64,000 bases of DNA, taken from contig OZ038423.1 of assembly GCA_964036155.1 (NCBI GenBank), positions 38,827,249 through 38,891,248 on the forward strand. Reading direction: 5' to 3'. Source of the DNA: Diploscapter coronatus. Lineage: Eukaryota; Nematoda; Chromadorea; Rhabditida; Rhabditidae. This document shows, one piece after another, positions 30,689 to 51,761 of the stretch. The position numbers were made by a program, and so were the translations under genes. The notes beneath the pieces were generated by a model, which had not been told where the DNA came from, made no database searches, and saw only the letters and a list, made by a program, of their open reading frames with translations. Every line of letters starts with the position of its first letter. Position 1 is the first letter of the stretch.

Positions 30689-32575
30689 ATGGTAATCGTC
30701 GAAGAGATTCTGGAACATGAATCAGTTGGAGAACAGGTAAAAATTAGAAAAAAAAAGAAATGAAAAAGATAAATAATTCAGGCCGAACTGATTAAGAAGT
30801 CCGGCAATGAACACTTCGGTAAGGGCGAGTGGAAAGAAGCGGCGGGAAAATATAGAGTGAGAATTGAGTTTTTTTTTAAAAAAAAACATTTCCAAAATAA
30901 ATTAATGACTAGAAATTCTATCAAATATGACATATTTTTGATACTTACATAATTAATCCATTTTTAAAATTCCCCCATTCTTTATCAAAATATGTGTTTT
31001 TTTAACTATCCAACCCTTCCTTTCTTCTTCATCAAATACAAAATAATAAAGAGGAAAATCCAGGAAGCCCTAAATCTGTGCCCTACCGAGGACGCGTCTC
31101 TGCAGTCTTTGAGAGCCGTGCTGCTGTCGAATTTGGCGGCCGCGTTACTCAAACAAGAACTGTGGACCGAAGCCGCTGAGGCAGCTAGCAAGGCTATTGA
31201 GGTTTTTTCTTCTTTACCTACAGTTTCTAAAAAAAAAGTGAACTTTCAAGAAAATTTATTTTCCTATTTTTAAAAGATTAAACAAGTATTTCTTTTTGAT
31301 TATGCAAATTTTTAAAATCTGAGTTTTTCAAAGTTTTTATTTTACTCTTTTTTTAAAATAGAAATGAGATTTCCAGGAAAACGCCTCCAACGAGAAAGCG
31401 CTCGAGAGACGAGCATTCGCGTTCTTCCATATTTCAGACAAATTCGAAGCAGCTCAACAGGACTATGAGGAATTAATCGTAGGCTTTTTTTTTAATTTAA
31501 AAAAAACTAATTTGAATTTTTTAATTCAATACTTTCACTCAGAAAGGATCTAGAACCATTAGCTATTTAAGAAAACATCATAGATTAGATTTCTGAAACC
31601 ATATTAAATTTAAAAACAAGAAAAACCGATTTGTTGGAATCTCTGAAATTCCGATTTTATTTTTACGTGGGAATTAATGTGTGAATTAGAAACCAACGAG
31701 TGATGCTAAATGGCGAAAAATTGAAACTTATTTCATCAAAATTTCAAATTTTCAGAAGCAATTCCCCGACCGAGCCAGCTACCGAGTCAAGAAAAGTGAG
31801 TTAGAGGCGAAAATCGCGAAGCGCAACGAGGAAATGAAGGAGGATGTCATGAACAAATTGAAGGGGCTCGGTTAGTTAATTTAAAAAAAAAAAAACAAGC
31901 TTGTAAAAATTAATTTTTACTAAAAAACGTTCCCTTTAATTGAGATATGTTTCAAAAATATGACTTTTTCAATGTTATTTCCAGACCGTGTTGCTAAGTT
32001 GGCATGTTTAAATAGGTCTCTTGTATCTTACCCTAAGTTAGCCCTACCCTTTTGTAGTTTTTACCTCCCTTTTCTGAAAAATAGCAAAAAGGTAAAAGTA
32101 CAAGAGGTTTTTAAATACAAACAAAAGTTAATCGAAAGAAAATAAATTCCAAATTTATGTCAAATATAGCGTAATCTTCAAATTTCATTAATGATAGCGC
32201 ATAAATTGATTTGTAACAAATCTTTTATCCGTTTCAAAACTGAAATGTTTCAAAAAAGGTTTAATTTGTTGTATTTTGTTCAGCTTCAGTGCAGTTGGTA
32301 ATTGTAACTCTTCAAAGATAGACAAAACGATATTTTCAGGAAACATGATCCTGAAGCCGTTCGGCTTATCCACGAACAGTTTCGAGTTGACGCCCAACGA
32401 TTCTGGAGGCTACAGTATCCAAATGAAACAAAACAAAGCCCCGCCGCCCCCTTCAAATTCTGAATTGCCAAATCAGGAAACCCCCAACCAGTCCGATCCG
32501 GAAAGTCAGGCGACGTCGACTCAAGACCCAGTTGAAAATCAAACCGATCATCAAAATACGAGTCCAAAAGAATAA
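30689..32575 (+). CDS. ttc-1: tetratricopeptide repeat protein 1 (TTC1)
   Basis: A small TPR co-chaperone-like adaptor; in other animals TTC1 binds Hsp90-type tails and Ras/G-alpha partners. Six exons join to about 270 residues. The first exon starts MVIVEEILEHESVGEQ. Three TPR motifs follow: AELIKKSGNEHFGKGEWKEA, LLSNLAAALLKQELWTEA and ALERRAFAFFHISDKFEAA. Next come a charged helix (KIAKRNEEMKEDVMNKLKGLG) and the signature that identifies TTC1, GNMILKPFGLSTNSFEL followed by SGGYSIQMKQN. The acidic N-terminal half of vertebrate TTC1 is missing. The C-terminus has an extra Pro/Gln/Ser/Thr-rich tail. The stop codon overlaps an AATAAA (32571-32576). Confidence 0.93.
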
Positions 32576-33173
32576 AACGGGTCTATTTTTTTGGGAAAAA
32601 ACGAAGCTTTATTCTTTGAGGCTTCACTCTTCAAGCATACGAGGTCATAATATTTGCCGAATAAATGATGAGATTTTATTATTTATTTATTTTTTTTGAA
32701 AAGAAGAATGTTTGAACAAACATTTTTATATCTTTATTTTTGTTTTTAAAGAAAGCTAATTTTCTATGTTTCAGGCATCGATAACACTTGCTGAAAGCTA
32801 GCTGGTGAGTAGTTCTGCTTATGCGCCCCAACGCTAAAAATCTGACCCAATCAACCATTTTCGAATCCCAGCAACCACTCGTTTTCTCTTCATTATTTTT
32901 CGATTTTTCTCATTTTCCGTCAAAAATTTTAACTTCCAGATGTCCTAAAATAATTCCAGAACATTCTGCAACGTCATAAAACCTCCTTTATCGCTTTCCT
33001 TTCAAACAAGCGCCCATTTTTTCTGGATTTTCAAGACTTCTCAAAAATCTTAACTATTTAACTCAATTCATTCTCTATATCCTAATAATCTTTCTGGACG
33101 CCCAAAAATTCTAGAAAATCTCGATTTCTTTTGAATTCGTCGCAAAAGTACCAAATTTGCAGAATCTGACAAA
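32576..33173. other. intergenic spacer ttc-1 to snr-7
   Basis: About 600 bases of A/T-rich sequence. A TTTGCAG acceptor (ending at 33163) lies a few bases before the snr-7 ATG and is a probable trans-splice site. Nothing else supportable is seen. Confidence 0.5.
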
Positions 33174-33790
33174 ATGAGCAAGACCCACCCGCCCGAGCTG
33201 AAAAAGTACATGGACAAGGAGATGGAGATCAAGCTGAACGGCAACCGCCGCATCTCCGGCACGCTCAGAGGCTACGATCCTTTCATGAACATGGTCATTG
33301 AGGTGGGTGGAGTTAAAAAAATCCAAATCTCCATGAAATTTGTATTTTGTCTTACCGAGTCCTAGTCCTGTATTCGGAGAGAAAATGTTAGGAAGCCGGG
33401 AATACCTCTAAAATTGAACTTCGAGAGAATACTAAGAACATTAACAGTCCCCTAATTAGATGTTTGGTTTATGTTCTACCTCCTGCTTACTGACCGTCGC
33501 CTGGAACGAATGTGTTATCACGTTTTCTTGAAACTTATCGAAAAAGCAAAACTGAACATTTTGGCTCGTTATCCATATTTCCATTTTTAGTCAACAAAGT
33601 CGTGCAACAGTTATTCAGAAAATGATAGAAATACTTATAAAAAAGCTTTGAAACTTATGAAAAATTTAAAAATACATTTTTCCAGGACGCGATCGAGTAC
33701 CCGAAGACGGGTGACCCAGTGAGCATTGGAATGGTCGTCGTGCGCGGCAACTCCGTTGTCATCATGGAGCCAAAGGAGCGCATTCAATGA
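33174..33790 (+). CDS. snr-7: small nuclear ribonucleoprotein G (SmG)
   Basis: A subunit of the seven-member Sm ring that assembles on U1, U2, U4 and U5 snRNAs and, in nematodes, the SL RNAs. Two exons (33174-33302 and 33686-33790) give 77 residues, the usual length. Sm1 motif: [34 protein letters not shown]. Sm2 motif: [16 protein letters not shown], with the invariant RGN. The two exons join in phase at VIE|DAIEY. The single intron of 383 bases holds two copies of TGAAACTTAT (33529 and 33649). AATAAA follows the stop by 23 bases (33813-33818). Its neighbour downstream is another splicing factor gene, which may reflect operon co-expression. Confidence 0.96.
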
Positions 33791-34376
33791 TTCCGGGAAT
33801 ATTGTACGTCAAAATAAAGAATACTGCAGATTTTAGAAGATGTTGGGAGGTCACTGTAGAGACAAATTATAAGTTAGGATTACTGTAGCTTTTTAGGAAA
33901 AAATGGAAATTACTGGCTTTCAGAGTCCAATCTGAAAGTTATCATCTTTGAAGAAATCATTCATAAGCTACCGCTAAAAGAATTAATACTTTTAGAAAAT
34001 CGTAAAAAAAGCCTAGATATTTCTTGAAACTTTTTTTTTCCAGATCCACCTTCTAACCACGTCCAGAAAAATTCGTTAGGACTTGAACTATCCGCCCATC
34101 TGTCCCTTCACCCTCGTTAAAATCGATTTTCAATAGTTCTATTAAATTATTCCATTCATCGGTTATTTTTCCTGATCTCCATCAGATTTTGATTTTCTCT
34201 CGTTGTTCTACGTCTCTGTTCTAAAAGTTCATTTTTTTATTTAAATAAAATCGAGTTTTTAAATTTATTTTCCCTGAAAATGAGCGTTTAAACGCTGAAG
34301 ATACTTTATTTTGACTGGGATTTTTTTATTTTGTAATGTTTTGAAATCTCAGATATTTTGATTTCTCAATCAAAAA

Positions 34377-44887
<10,511 letters not shown>

Positions 44888-45276
44888 ACAAGAAAATACC
44901 AACGGGGGAAGAGGGCTAATGGATCTTTTTTCTCTTTGAAAATCGTTTTTTGTCTCATTTATTTATTTTTCTGGTAGAAATTTCCTGCTGTTCGAAAGGT
45001 AGTATAAAAATGAATAGAAAACACCCAGATATGCTAACCTTCTTTCAATTTGAAAGAAAACAATCTTATTTTACCATTTTTCGCTCTACGGGAGATCTGA
45101 ATGTCATTGGGAAATTTCATCTAATTCAACCATTAACTTGATCGATTTATGTGTTTCAATAAAATGGTTTGATCAATTTAAAATTTGTCTACTTTGATAA
45201 GTATGGTCCTATGGTTCCTACAGAAATATCTTTGGTTTAAAACATATTCATTTTTACAATTTAATTGATCTTCCAG

Positions 45277-46562
45277 ATGACAGATTCGGATGTTGACGAC
45301 GAGATTTTCGATTCGATTTCGGTTAGGAAGGAACCACTCGAGACGAAGGACGGACCCGTCGTTCTCCTCAAAACCACCAACCAAATCAAGGAACTTCAGA
45401 CCATTCTCAAGGACAAGTGGGTTCAAAAGTTTATTGAATGATACCTGCATAAAAGTTGAGAAAAAATTATTCTAGCATTTTCTTCAACGTATCGACGTCT
45501 AATATGAAGCATTATAACTTCAGATCGACCGAACACTCCGATTTCGTGTTCTACGCGGATCGACTGATGCGGCTGGTGATCGAAGAGGCTCTGAATCGAC
45601 TGCCCTATACGGGGTGCATCGTCACCACCCCGACAGGGTACGAGTATAAAGGTAATTTTGCGATGTGTTTAAAAATCGTCGACTAACACCAAATATCTAG
45701 TTACTAGTTCCGCGAAATTTTGGCGCAGGCTTTTATCTTGTTTCGTTTGTTTTTTAAAACCATAAATTCATTTTCAAATGTTTTAAAGTGGTCTTAGAAG
45801 CAATAATCTTTTAACCTTCACAATGTGATCATATTTTCGTTCCACATAAACTATTGAAAGAAATCGTATAATTTCCAGGAATCCGCTTCCAACGCGGGAA
45901 TTGCGGCGTTTCGCTGTGCAGAAGCGGGGAGGCGATGGAAATCGCTCTGCGACAGTGCTGCAGGTCGATCAGGATTTGTAAAATGCTTCTTGGTATTGTT
46001 TTTTGTTGTTATTTTCTTTTTAAATAGCGATGTATTATTTCAGGTGAAGAGCAACGAGTTCTCTACGCCCGATTGACGCCTGACATTTCGAAACGAAGAA
46101 TTCTGTTGCTCTATCCGATTGTCAGGTATGCGCGTCAAAATTATTCGCGCAGATGACGGTTGAAAATTCGGTCATTTTTTCGAGAAATTTTGAAACTTAT
46201 TTAAACGCTAAGAAATTGTTAAACAGGCTAACTTTAAGAGAGAAATAGGCTTTCTTGGGGAGGTTTTTGAAACGCAAAAATGTTGCAATTCTAGCACTGG
46301 TAACACAACTTCGAAAGCAATAGAGGCCTTGCTGAACGCGGGCGCGAAGCAGGAGACAATCTACCTGACCACGCTCTTCATTACTCCTATCGGTGAGATT
46401 TTTTCTTTTTCGAAAATTTTAAAGAGGTATCTTTCTAAAAAAGAAAAACTTTCAGGCCTAAAACGACTGACCACCCTGTTTCCCCTTTTGACGGTGATCA
46501 CGTCGGAAGTCACTACAGGCATTCCGCATAACTTCGCGATGAAGTATTTCGGCACCGAGTAA
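45277..46562 (+). CDS. UPRT: uracil phosphoribosyltransferase homologue (UPRT)
   Basis: Member of the PRTase fold family that in microbes makes UMP from uracil and PRPP; whether animal UPRT is active is uncertain in the literature. Six exons join to about 225 residues. The sequence follows animal UPRT closely: VVLLKTTNQIKELQTILKDK, FVFYADRLMRLVIEEALN, LPYTGCIVTTPTGYEYKG, RGNCGVSLCRSGEAMEIALR, CCRSIRICKM, and the PRPP-loop segment in the form STGNTTSKA. The C-terminus HNFAMKYFGTE replaces the uracil-binding region of microbial enzymes. The PRPP loop reads TGNT, not the TGGT common in active bacterial enzymes. A TTCCAG acceptor abuts the ATG. The start lies 390 bases after the mog-1 stop, so it is probably the last gene of the cluster. 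Confidence 0.93.
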
Positions 46563-47574
46563 TTTTCGATGCAAAAAATGGAGTCGGTAAAAATTGTAAA
46601 AAAAAAAACATTATTCCTATCAGCTTCTTTGGGGAGTTTTAGAATTCTATTGCCATGCTTTATCATTTTCTCGTTCAAAAATTGATTTCGAGTATTATGG
46701 AGCGTGAGGGAGGTAGATATCGCACTTTTTGCAGCCCACCTTTTGCAAGCTTAACCCCCGAGAAATAGCATGCGTACTGAAGAGACGGAAGAGATAACAA
46801 AGAAATGAGAAGGAAAGAGCAAGGGGAAAGAGGGGCGTGGCTCGTGCAAAAGCGAGTTGCAAATATTATGCAGTATCTCTATCTCCTCACATGCCATAGT
46901 ACATTTCTCCGAAATTTTCTGGGAAGTGCCCGAAATCATGAAATTGTTATTGTTGATAAAAATTTAAATCGTACAAATTCTGGGTACTTTGCAATTTTCA
47001 TACAATATGACCATGTCGATATAGATTTCATGACATTTATTATTCCGTTGAGATTTTATAAAAAAAAAAAAATGAGAAGTTGATACAGCAATTATGCTAA
47101 TTATGGCTGAGTTGTGCTGACTTTTATAGTTTAGAAATGCACTATTTTTGTTCTTGCACCAATTTGGGTACTGCATTCTAGAACTTCCAAAGTATAACTT
47201 GAGAAAAATTACATTACCCAAATTTTCACATTGCACGGTTTTCTAGAAGTGAAAATTCTAGTCTTCTAGAAAATCATAATTTAAAAATCGCGGACGAGTT
47301 TGAAATGACACCCAGAATATCCTAGTTTTTCTAGAAAATTCGAAAAAATAGAAGTCCTAGAAAAATGATGATATCTTCGCCTAACTTTCATCGGAATTTA
47401 GTTTTAGATTAGCTTGATTAGCCTAGAATATTCTAGTTTTCCTCGAAGAAATCTATAGAAATTGAGATTCGAGAAAAATTACGGTGTTTTACCGGCCTTA
47501 TAAGATCGTCCCTAATATTTCCTTCTGTGTTCGCTTCTCCTTTGTTAGCTTCGTCTGTTGTGATAGTCTGAATT
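46563..47574. other. convergent intergenic region
   Basis: About 1 kb between UPRT (+) and the membrane-protein gene (-). It contains an inverted-repeat element (46697-46905). The remainder is A/T-rich. I see no gene. Confidence 0.5.
46697..46905. mobile_element. inverted-repeat element (MITE-like, family F)
   Basis: The left arm TATGGAGCGTGAGGGAGGTAG ... CTTTTTGCAG ... TTTTGCAAGC (46697-46755) pairs with the right arm GCTCGTGCAAAAGCGAG ... TGCAGTATCTC ... TCCTCACATGCCATA (46842-46904). The arms are imperfect, about 50 bases. The loop is purine-rich. No ORF. Confidence 0.6.
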
Positions 47575-49085
47575 TTAGCTTTCAAGGTATTTTCCAAAGA
47601 GGCTCAGTATCTCTGACTGTCTATAAGTAAGTATAGGGCTAGAGATGCATAGGATTTGTTTGGAAATACTTGAAAACTTACTCAAATAGACATAGGGAAA
47701 CATGAAGCAGAACCAGACCAACGATGAAAGGAGCAAAGCACACCAGGAACACTGTAATTTCGGTGATTTGCATTTTTGGGCGTACAAAAATTCAAATTCA
47801 TCGCAGAATTAGATTCAAAGATCTGCAGATTTTAAAAAGAATGAATAAATTTAAAAGCTCACATTTGCTGCAGGCAACGAAGAACTCGACGAACTGATCG
47901 ATTTTGGCCTCGAGCAGCAACAAAAGCAGACCCGCGGCCAGAAAGACGAACAGGAGAAGCAGGATGCACAGAGGGCACAGGAGGAGCAGACAGACGGAGA
48001 TGATTGACTAAAATTGGACGATAAAATTTAGCTTGACGATTCCTTGAAATTCTAAAAATATAACTTGTAGTGGTTTTTCAAAGGTTAGAAAGGTTGGATA
48101 GAGTGCTAAGCTTCTTGATATTTAGAGAAGTTTTAACTTTTGGATAGGTTTCAGAAAATTGAGTAATATTATATTCTCGAAAGAACTTTGATCAATGTAC
48201 TGATGAAGTTTCGGAAATTAAGCAATTATCATGGTGTTCAAAATTTTCCAGGTTAGGTTTGAAATTTTGAGAATTTGATAAGAGTAATTGTTGTCCGAAT
48301 GTGTTTAACGCTCATTAAATGTTCGAAAGTTTAGATTTGGAAATTTTTAAACTTGCATTGAAAAATCCGAGAACTTGGTATAGTCGATAGTTCGCATTTG
48401 ATTGTAGGGCGTAGAAAATGGCTATGGAGTTTAAGCAAAGGCCTCCTATCATGGTTAGGCTCTGAAAAATGGGGATCGGTCTCTTTTAAAAATCCAAAAA
48501 TTTTAACTCTTACCAAATACTGCCAAATGGGGTCGATTTCTGATAGCGCTGATATTCGTTTATCGTTCTGCTGTATCGGATACCAGTGATAGAATGATAG
48601 GCAAATTGCCAAAAGCAACGATCCTCCAGATAGAAATAGACATTTTAAGCGGCAATTATTGCAGGAAAAATGAAGAGCCTAAGAAGAGTTCCATCTTGAA
48701 ATTTCTATTTAAGGCGTATCAAAATTTCTCTTCTAAGATAATAAATATTTTGGATACTAGTAAACTGGTACGAACAATGAGAACATTAATTCTATTAGGT
48801 CAAAATTTGCCTTTAAAATCGTTAAAACTTATTATAGATTTTAAAAATTCTAAATTTTTTTTTTGGAAAATTATGAAAATCGATCGCCAACCTTTATCCC
48901 AATCAGCAAAGAGTTCGGTCTACTCTCTAGGCCTGGAGTTGAAACGGTTAGGGTTGTGGTTGACAGGCTAAAATGCTCACTTTCTCAAATTGTTTTTCGA
49001 AGTCTCCTCCTTACCTTGGACTTCTCGATCTTTGGCTGAAGCTTTTCACCACGATCGACTCGCTAGGTAGCGTGGGAATAGTCAT
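47575..49085 (-). CDS. unrecognised small multi-pass membrane protein
   Basis: Six exons read right to left join with matching phases. They start at ATG 49085-49083 (MTIPTLPSESIVV) and end with TAA at 47577-47575 (LSLFGKYLES), giving about 188 residues. A polar Ser/Thr-rich N-terminus of about 50 residues (SFSQRSRSPS, LTVSTPGLESRPNS) is followed by a first hydrophobic segment (CLFLSGGSLLLAICLSFYHW). Next is a loop (YPIQQNDKRISALSEIDPIW), then a very leucine-rich segment (SIISVCLLLLCPLCILLLLF, continuing VFLAAGLLLLL), an amphipathic stretch (EAKIDQFVEFFVACSK) and a last helix (FLVCFAPFIVGLVLLHVSL). This suggests three or four membrane passes. I recognise no family. The plus-strand open frame 48594-48971 overlaps two of its exons and is taken as the shadow. 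Confidence 0.65.
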
Positions 49086-50079
49086 AATCGAGATAAGTAG
49101 CTATAGTTGGAGGGAGGGTAGTTAACAGATAATTGGTCTATTATCTCTAGAGTAGCACTATCCTTTTGCATCATGGATAGGGGAAAGTTGCAGGAGTTGC
49201 ATCAGATAGACGTAGCTAGATTTGGACGATTTGCAAAATAGCCAGTAACTCGCCACTGAGGATGGACTTTTGATGTTTTTACTTTCCCTTACTATTTTTC
49301 TTTATCTTTCTCTCTCTCTAAAATCTTTCTCTCCGTCTTTTTCGCCTATTCTAAATTCCTCACTATTTCATCCACCGAAATATCTCCTTTTGTATGCACT
49401 TTCACTTTAATCTCTGTAACTACTACCTATTGAAATCGCTCTCTTCGGAAAGTGACATAGGGGATTTAAAAGGAAAAAAGTAACGTGTCCATCCCTGAGG
49501 CAAAGGTTAGGAACTGGCTATACTGGCTAGGGAGTATTTGAAATTGAGAGGGATAGAGAAAAGAAGGAAAAATATAGGTTAGGAAGTACGATAAAATAAG
49601 AGAGACAAAGAAAGAAAAAATAAGCTAGAGGGTAGAGTCAAATAAGAGAAGAAAAGATAATTGTCAGGTTAGAGGGCAGAAAATTTGAAGAGGGAACAAG
49701 AATCAGAAAAATCGTCTCCGCAAGAATTGCATTTTTCGATGCGAAAACGCTAGGTTAGAGGATAGAGATGAATTGTTTGACGAGTTGCTTTATACCCTTG
49801 AAAAATTACGGTAATTAGACTGGTGCGTCATAAGGGCGATTCCGGTTGAGAATTGAGGAATTTGTCAAGGATTCCAAATGTCTGAGAAAATTTTACGAAA
49901 ATTGAAATTTTGCCAAGTTATTGAAAAAATATGAAAATACAAGTTTTTTTCGACCGTCACTTTACTGGAAAGTGGTCGTTTTAAAAAGGCACATTTCGAG
50001 AGTTCATACAGTGAGAAGTAGAGAATAGGGTTGACGAGAAAAAAAAATTATTTTTTGGGGAAAGTCGATTTTGCCCGGT
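49086..50079. other. intergenic region with purine-rich tract
   Basis: About 1 kb between two minus-strand genes. It probably holds the promoter of the membrane-protein gene. A pyrimidine-rich patch (49,300-49,400) and a purine-rich patch (49,540-49,700, with AGAGAGACAAAGAAAG) are the only structure seen. Confidence 0.5.
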
Positions 50080-50754
50080 CTAATGAACCTCATCCGCATC
50101 CAAATCGATCGTGTTCGAATAGGACATCGAGGTGAACGGACGCAACTGCAGGGGGCAAATTTGATAGAGCGCCTAAAATTTTTGGTTGGTCGATTAGGCA
50201 AACTTTTATCGAACTTCTCTAGAACCTATTTGACCCGAGAAGTCTAGCATGAAAAATTCGATCATATTAGATTCAAAAACGAAGTGAAAAGATATCGAAA
50301 ATAGGCGTGTTTTTGGATCAAATAAGTTTCAGAGAAGTTTGATAAGTAAAACATTTTTAAAAATTGGTCAATTTTCTTATGCATGTTCATGTAAACCTGT
50401 CAAAGATAATCAAGGAAAAAGGTCAGATAAAATTTTTCGACCCGAAACAAACCTTGCTCTGGAACGCGGTGAGCTCCTTGAAGGCAACGATCGAGCACAG
50501 CGGCGGGTAGATTCTGTCGCATTTTTGAAGGAGCTAAAAATTTCAAAAATCTCATTTTCCAAAAGAAATCAATTTAGAAACGATTTTCTTCAAAATGGCC
50601 TTTTTGAAAAAAATGATTTTCCCAAAAAATTCGCGTTTTTCAAACTTACCAGATTTTCCCCGCCGGCCGTGGCAACAGGTGGCTGGTAGGCGAGCGACTC
50701 GGCCTCGGCAGAGCCACTGCCGCTTTTTGAATTTGTCAGTAATTTATTCAGGAC
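50080..50754 (-). CDS. last three exons of an unrecognised gene (5' part not found)
   Basis: Three phase-0 exons with proper acceptors and donors join right to left: 50754-50650 (VLNKLLTNSKSGSGSAEAES...), 50533-50453 (LLQKCDRIYPPLCSIVAFKE...) and 50172-50080 (ALYQICPLQLRPFTSMSYSN...). The frame ends DLDADEVH with TAG at 50082-50080. Together they give 92 residues. There is no in-frame ATG in the first of them, so at least one upstream exon is missing; I could not locate it between 50,755 and the astacin-lectin gene. The two cysteine-containing segments and the acidic C-terminus match nothing I know. Codon-level openness in three consecutive exons makes chance unlikely. Confidence 0.5.
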
Positions 50755-51212
50755 CTAAAAAGTTATCTCATCCAGCTTTTCAGTCTATCCTTTATCATTG
50801 GATTACAATTTTTGAGATAGCAGCCAGGTTTTTGAGCTATCCTTTAAGACGCATTCTTTGAGTTAACTTGTGTCTCTTCTTCTAATGGGTTCAGAGAATT
50901 CTTAATGGATGATTTTAACATTTGGAAATAAAGATAATTTTCATTCTCTCGGAATTGGTTTCAAAAGAAGATGTTTCGAAGTTCGAATATCTCTTTCAAT
51001 TGAAATGCTGAATTGAGAAGAACGGTTCGAGTGACGTTTACAATGAAATAAGTTTCAATAGAAAAGGACTCGAGGTGTCTAGGCAAATTCAAAACTTCTT
51101 CATACATATTTTATGAGCACAATATTTCCAATAATTAACAATATCTTAGAATGTTAGGTAAAGAAATGCTTCATTCTTTAAATTTGTCTGAAAACTTTGT
51201 AACAGTCGAGTT

Positions 51213-51753
51213 CTGTTGACCTCGGAAGACTGTAGAGGGGTATATGCTGTGTGGAAGGAAGGTGAGGACAAGTTGATGAGCACGAAAACGTTTATTAATG
51301 ACAGGTTGGGATATTTATAGAGATCAGGGGTGAGATATCTAAGGATAGATATGCAATTATGGTAAAATGAGATTATCGCATAAAATTCACTCTAACTGTT
51401 TCGAAATTTTTTTTTTTTATATATCGAGCTTATTATCGTGGATGAATGAGCGTTGGAACAGAACAATTAGATTGCAAATATCTGATCATTATATATTTAG
51501 ATATGATTATGATGCAGTCATATCATCAGAATCCGGCCTGTATTTCAACCCCTCAGCTCCAGTCATAGCTAAGCAGGAGGACGGTCGTCAGGGAATCCCC
51601 ATTTGTATTCTCTTAAAAGTTTTTAATCAATTAGCAACGTAAAACGTTCAAACTTGCGACCTACCTCGCCATACAAAATTTCTCTCTGCAACCTATCCCC
51701 CATAGTTTTTTTCGTCTGACGAAAGTGCTTCCTAGATCCGCCACATGTTGACA
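51213..51753 (-). mobile_element. probable solo LTR of a retrotransposon
   Basis: Read on the minus strand, the element starts TGTCAACATGTGGCGG at 51753 and ends ...GAGGTCAACA(G) at 51213, giving the TG...CA ends of LTRs. It is flanked on both sides by the 8-base direct repeat GTCGAGTT (plus strand, 51205-51212 and 51754-51761). Inside, in the right order, are a TATA box (TATAAATA, complement of 51312-51319) and AATAAA (complement of 51291-51296). No gag/pol remains lie next to it. The family (Pao or Gypsy type) cannot be decided from the LTR alone. The plus-strand frame 51367-51642 lies within it and is not treated as a gene. Confidence 0.6.
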
Positions 51754-51761
51754 GTCGAGTT

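Noticed and set aside
48594..48971. 125-residue plus-strand open frame
   Set aside because: Overlaps two well-phased minus-strand exons of the membrane-protein gene; the minus-strand reading explains splice sites on both sides.
51367..51642. 91-residue plus-strand frame
   Set aside because: Lies inside the probable solo LTR and shows no gag, pol or env-like sequence.
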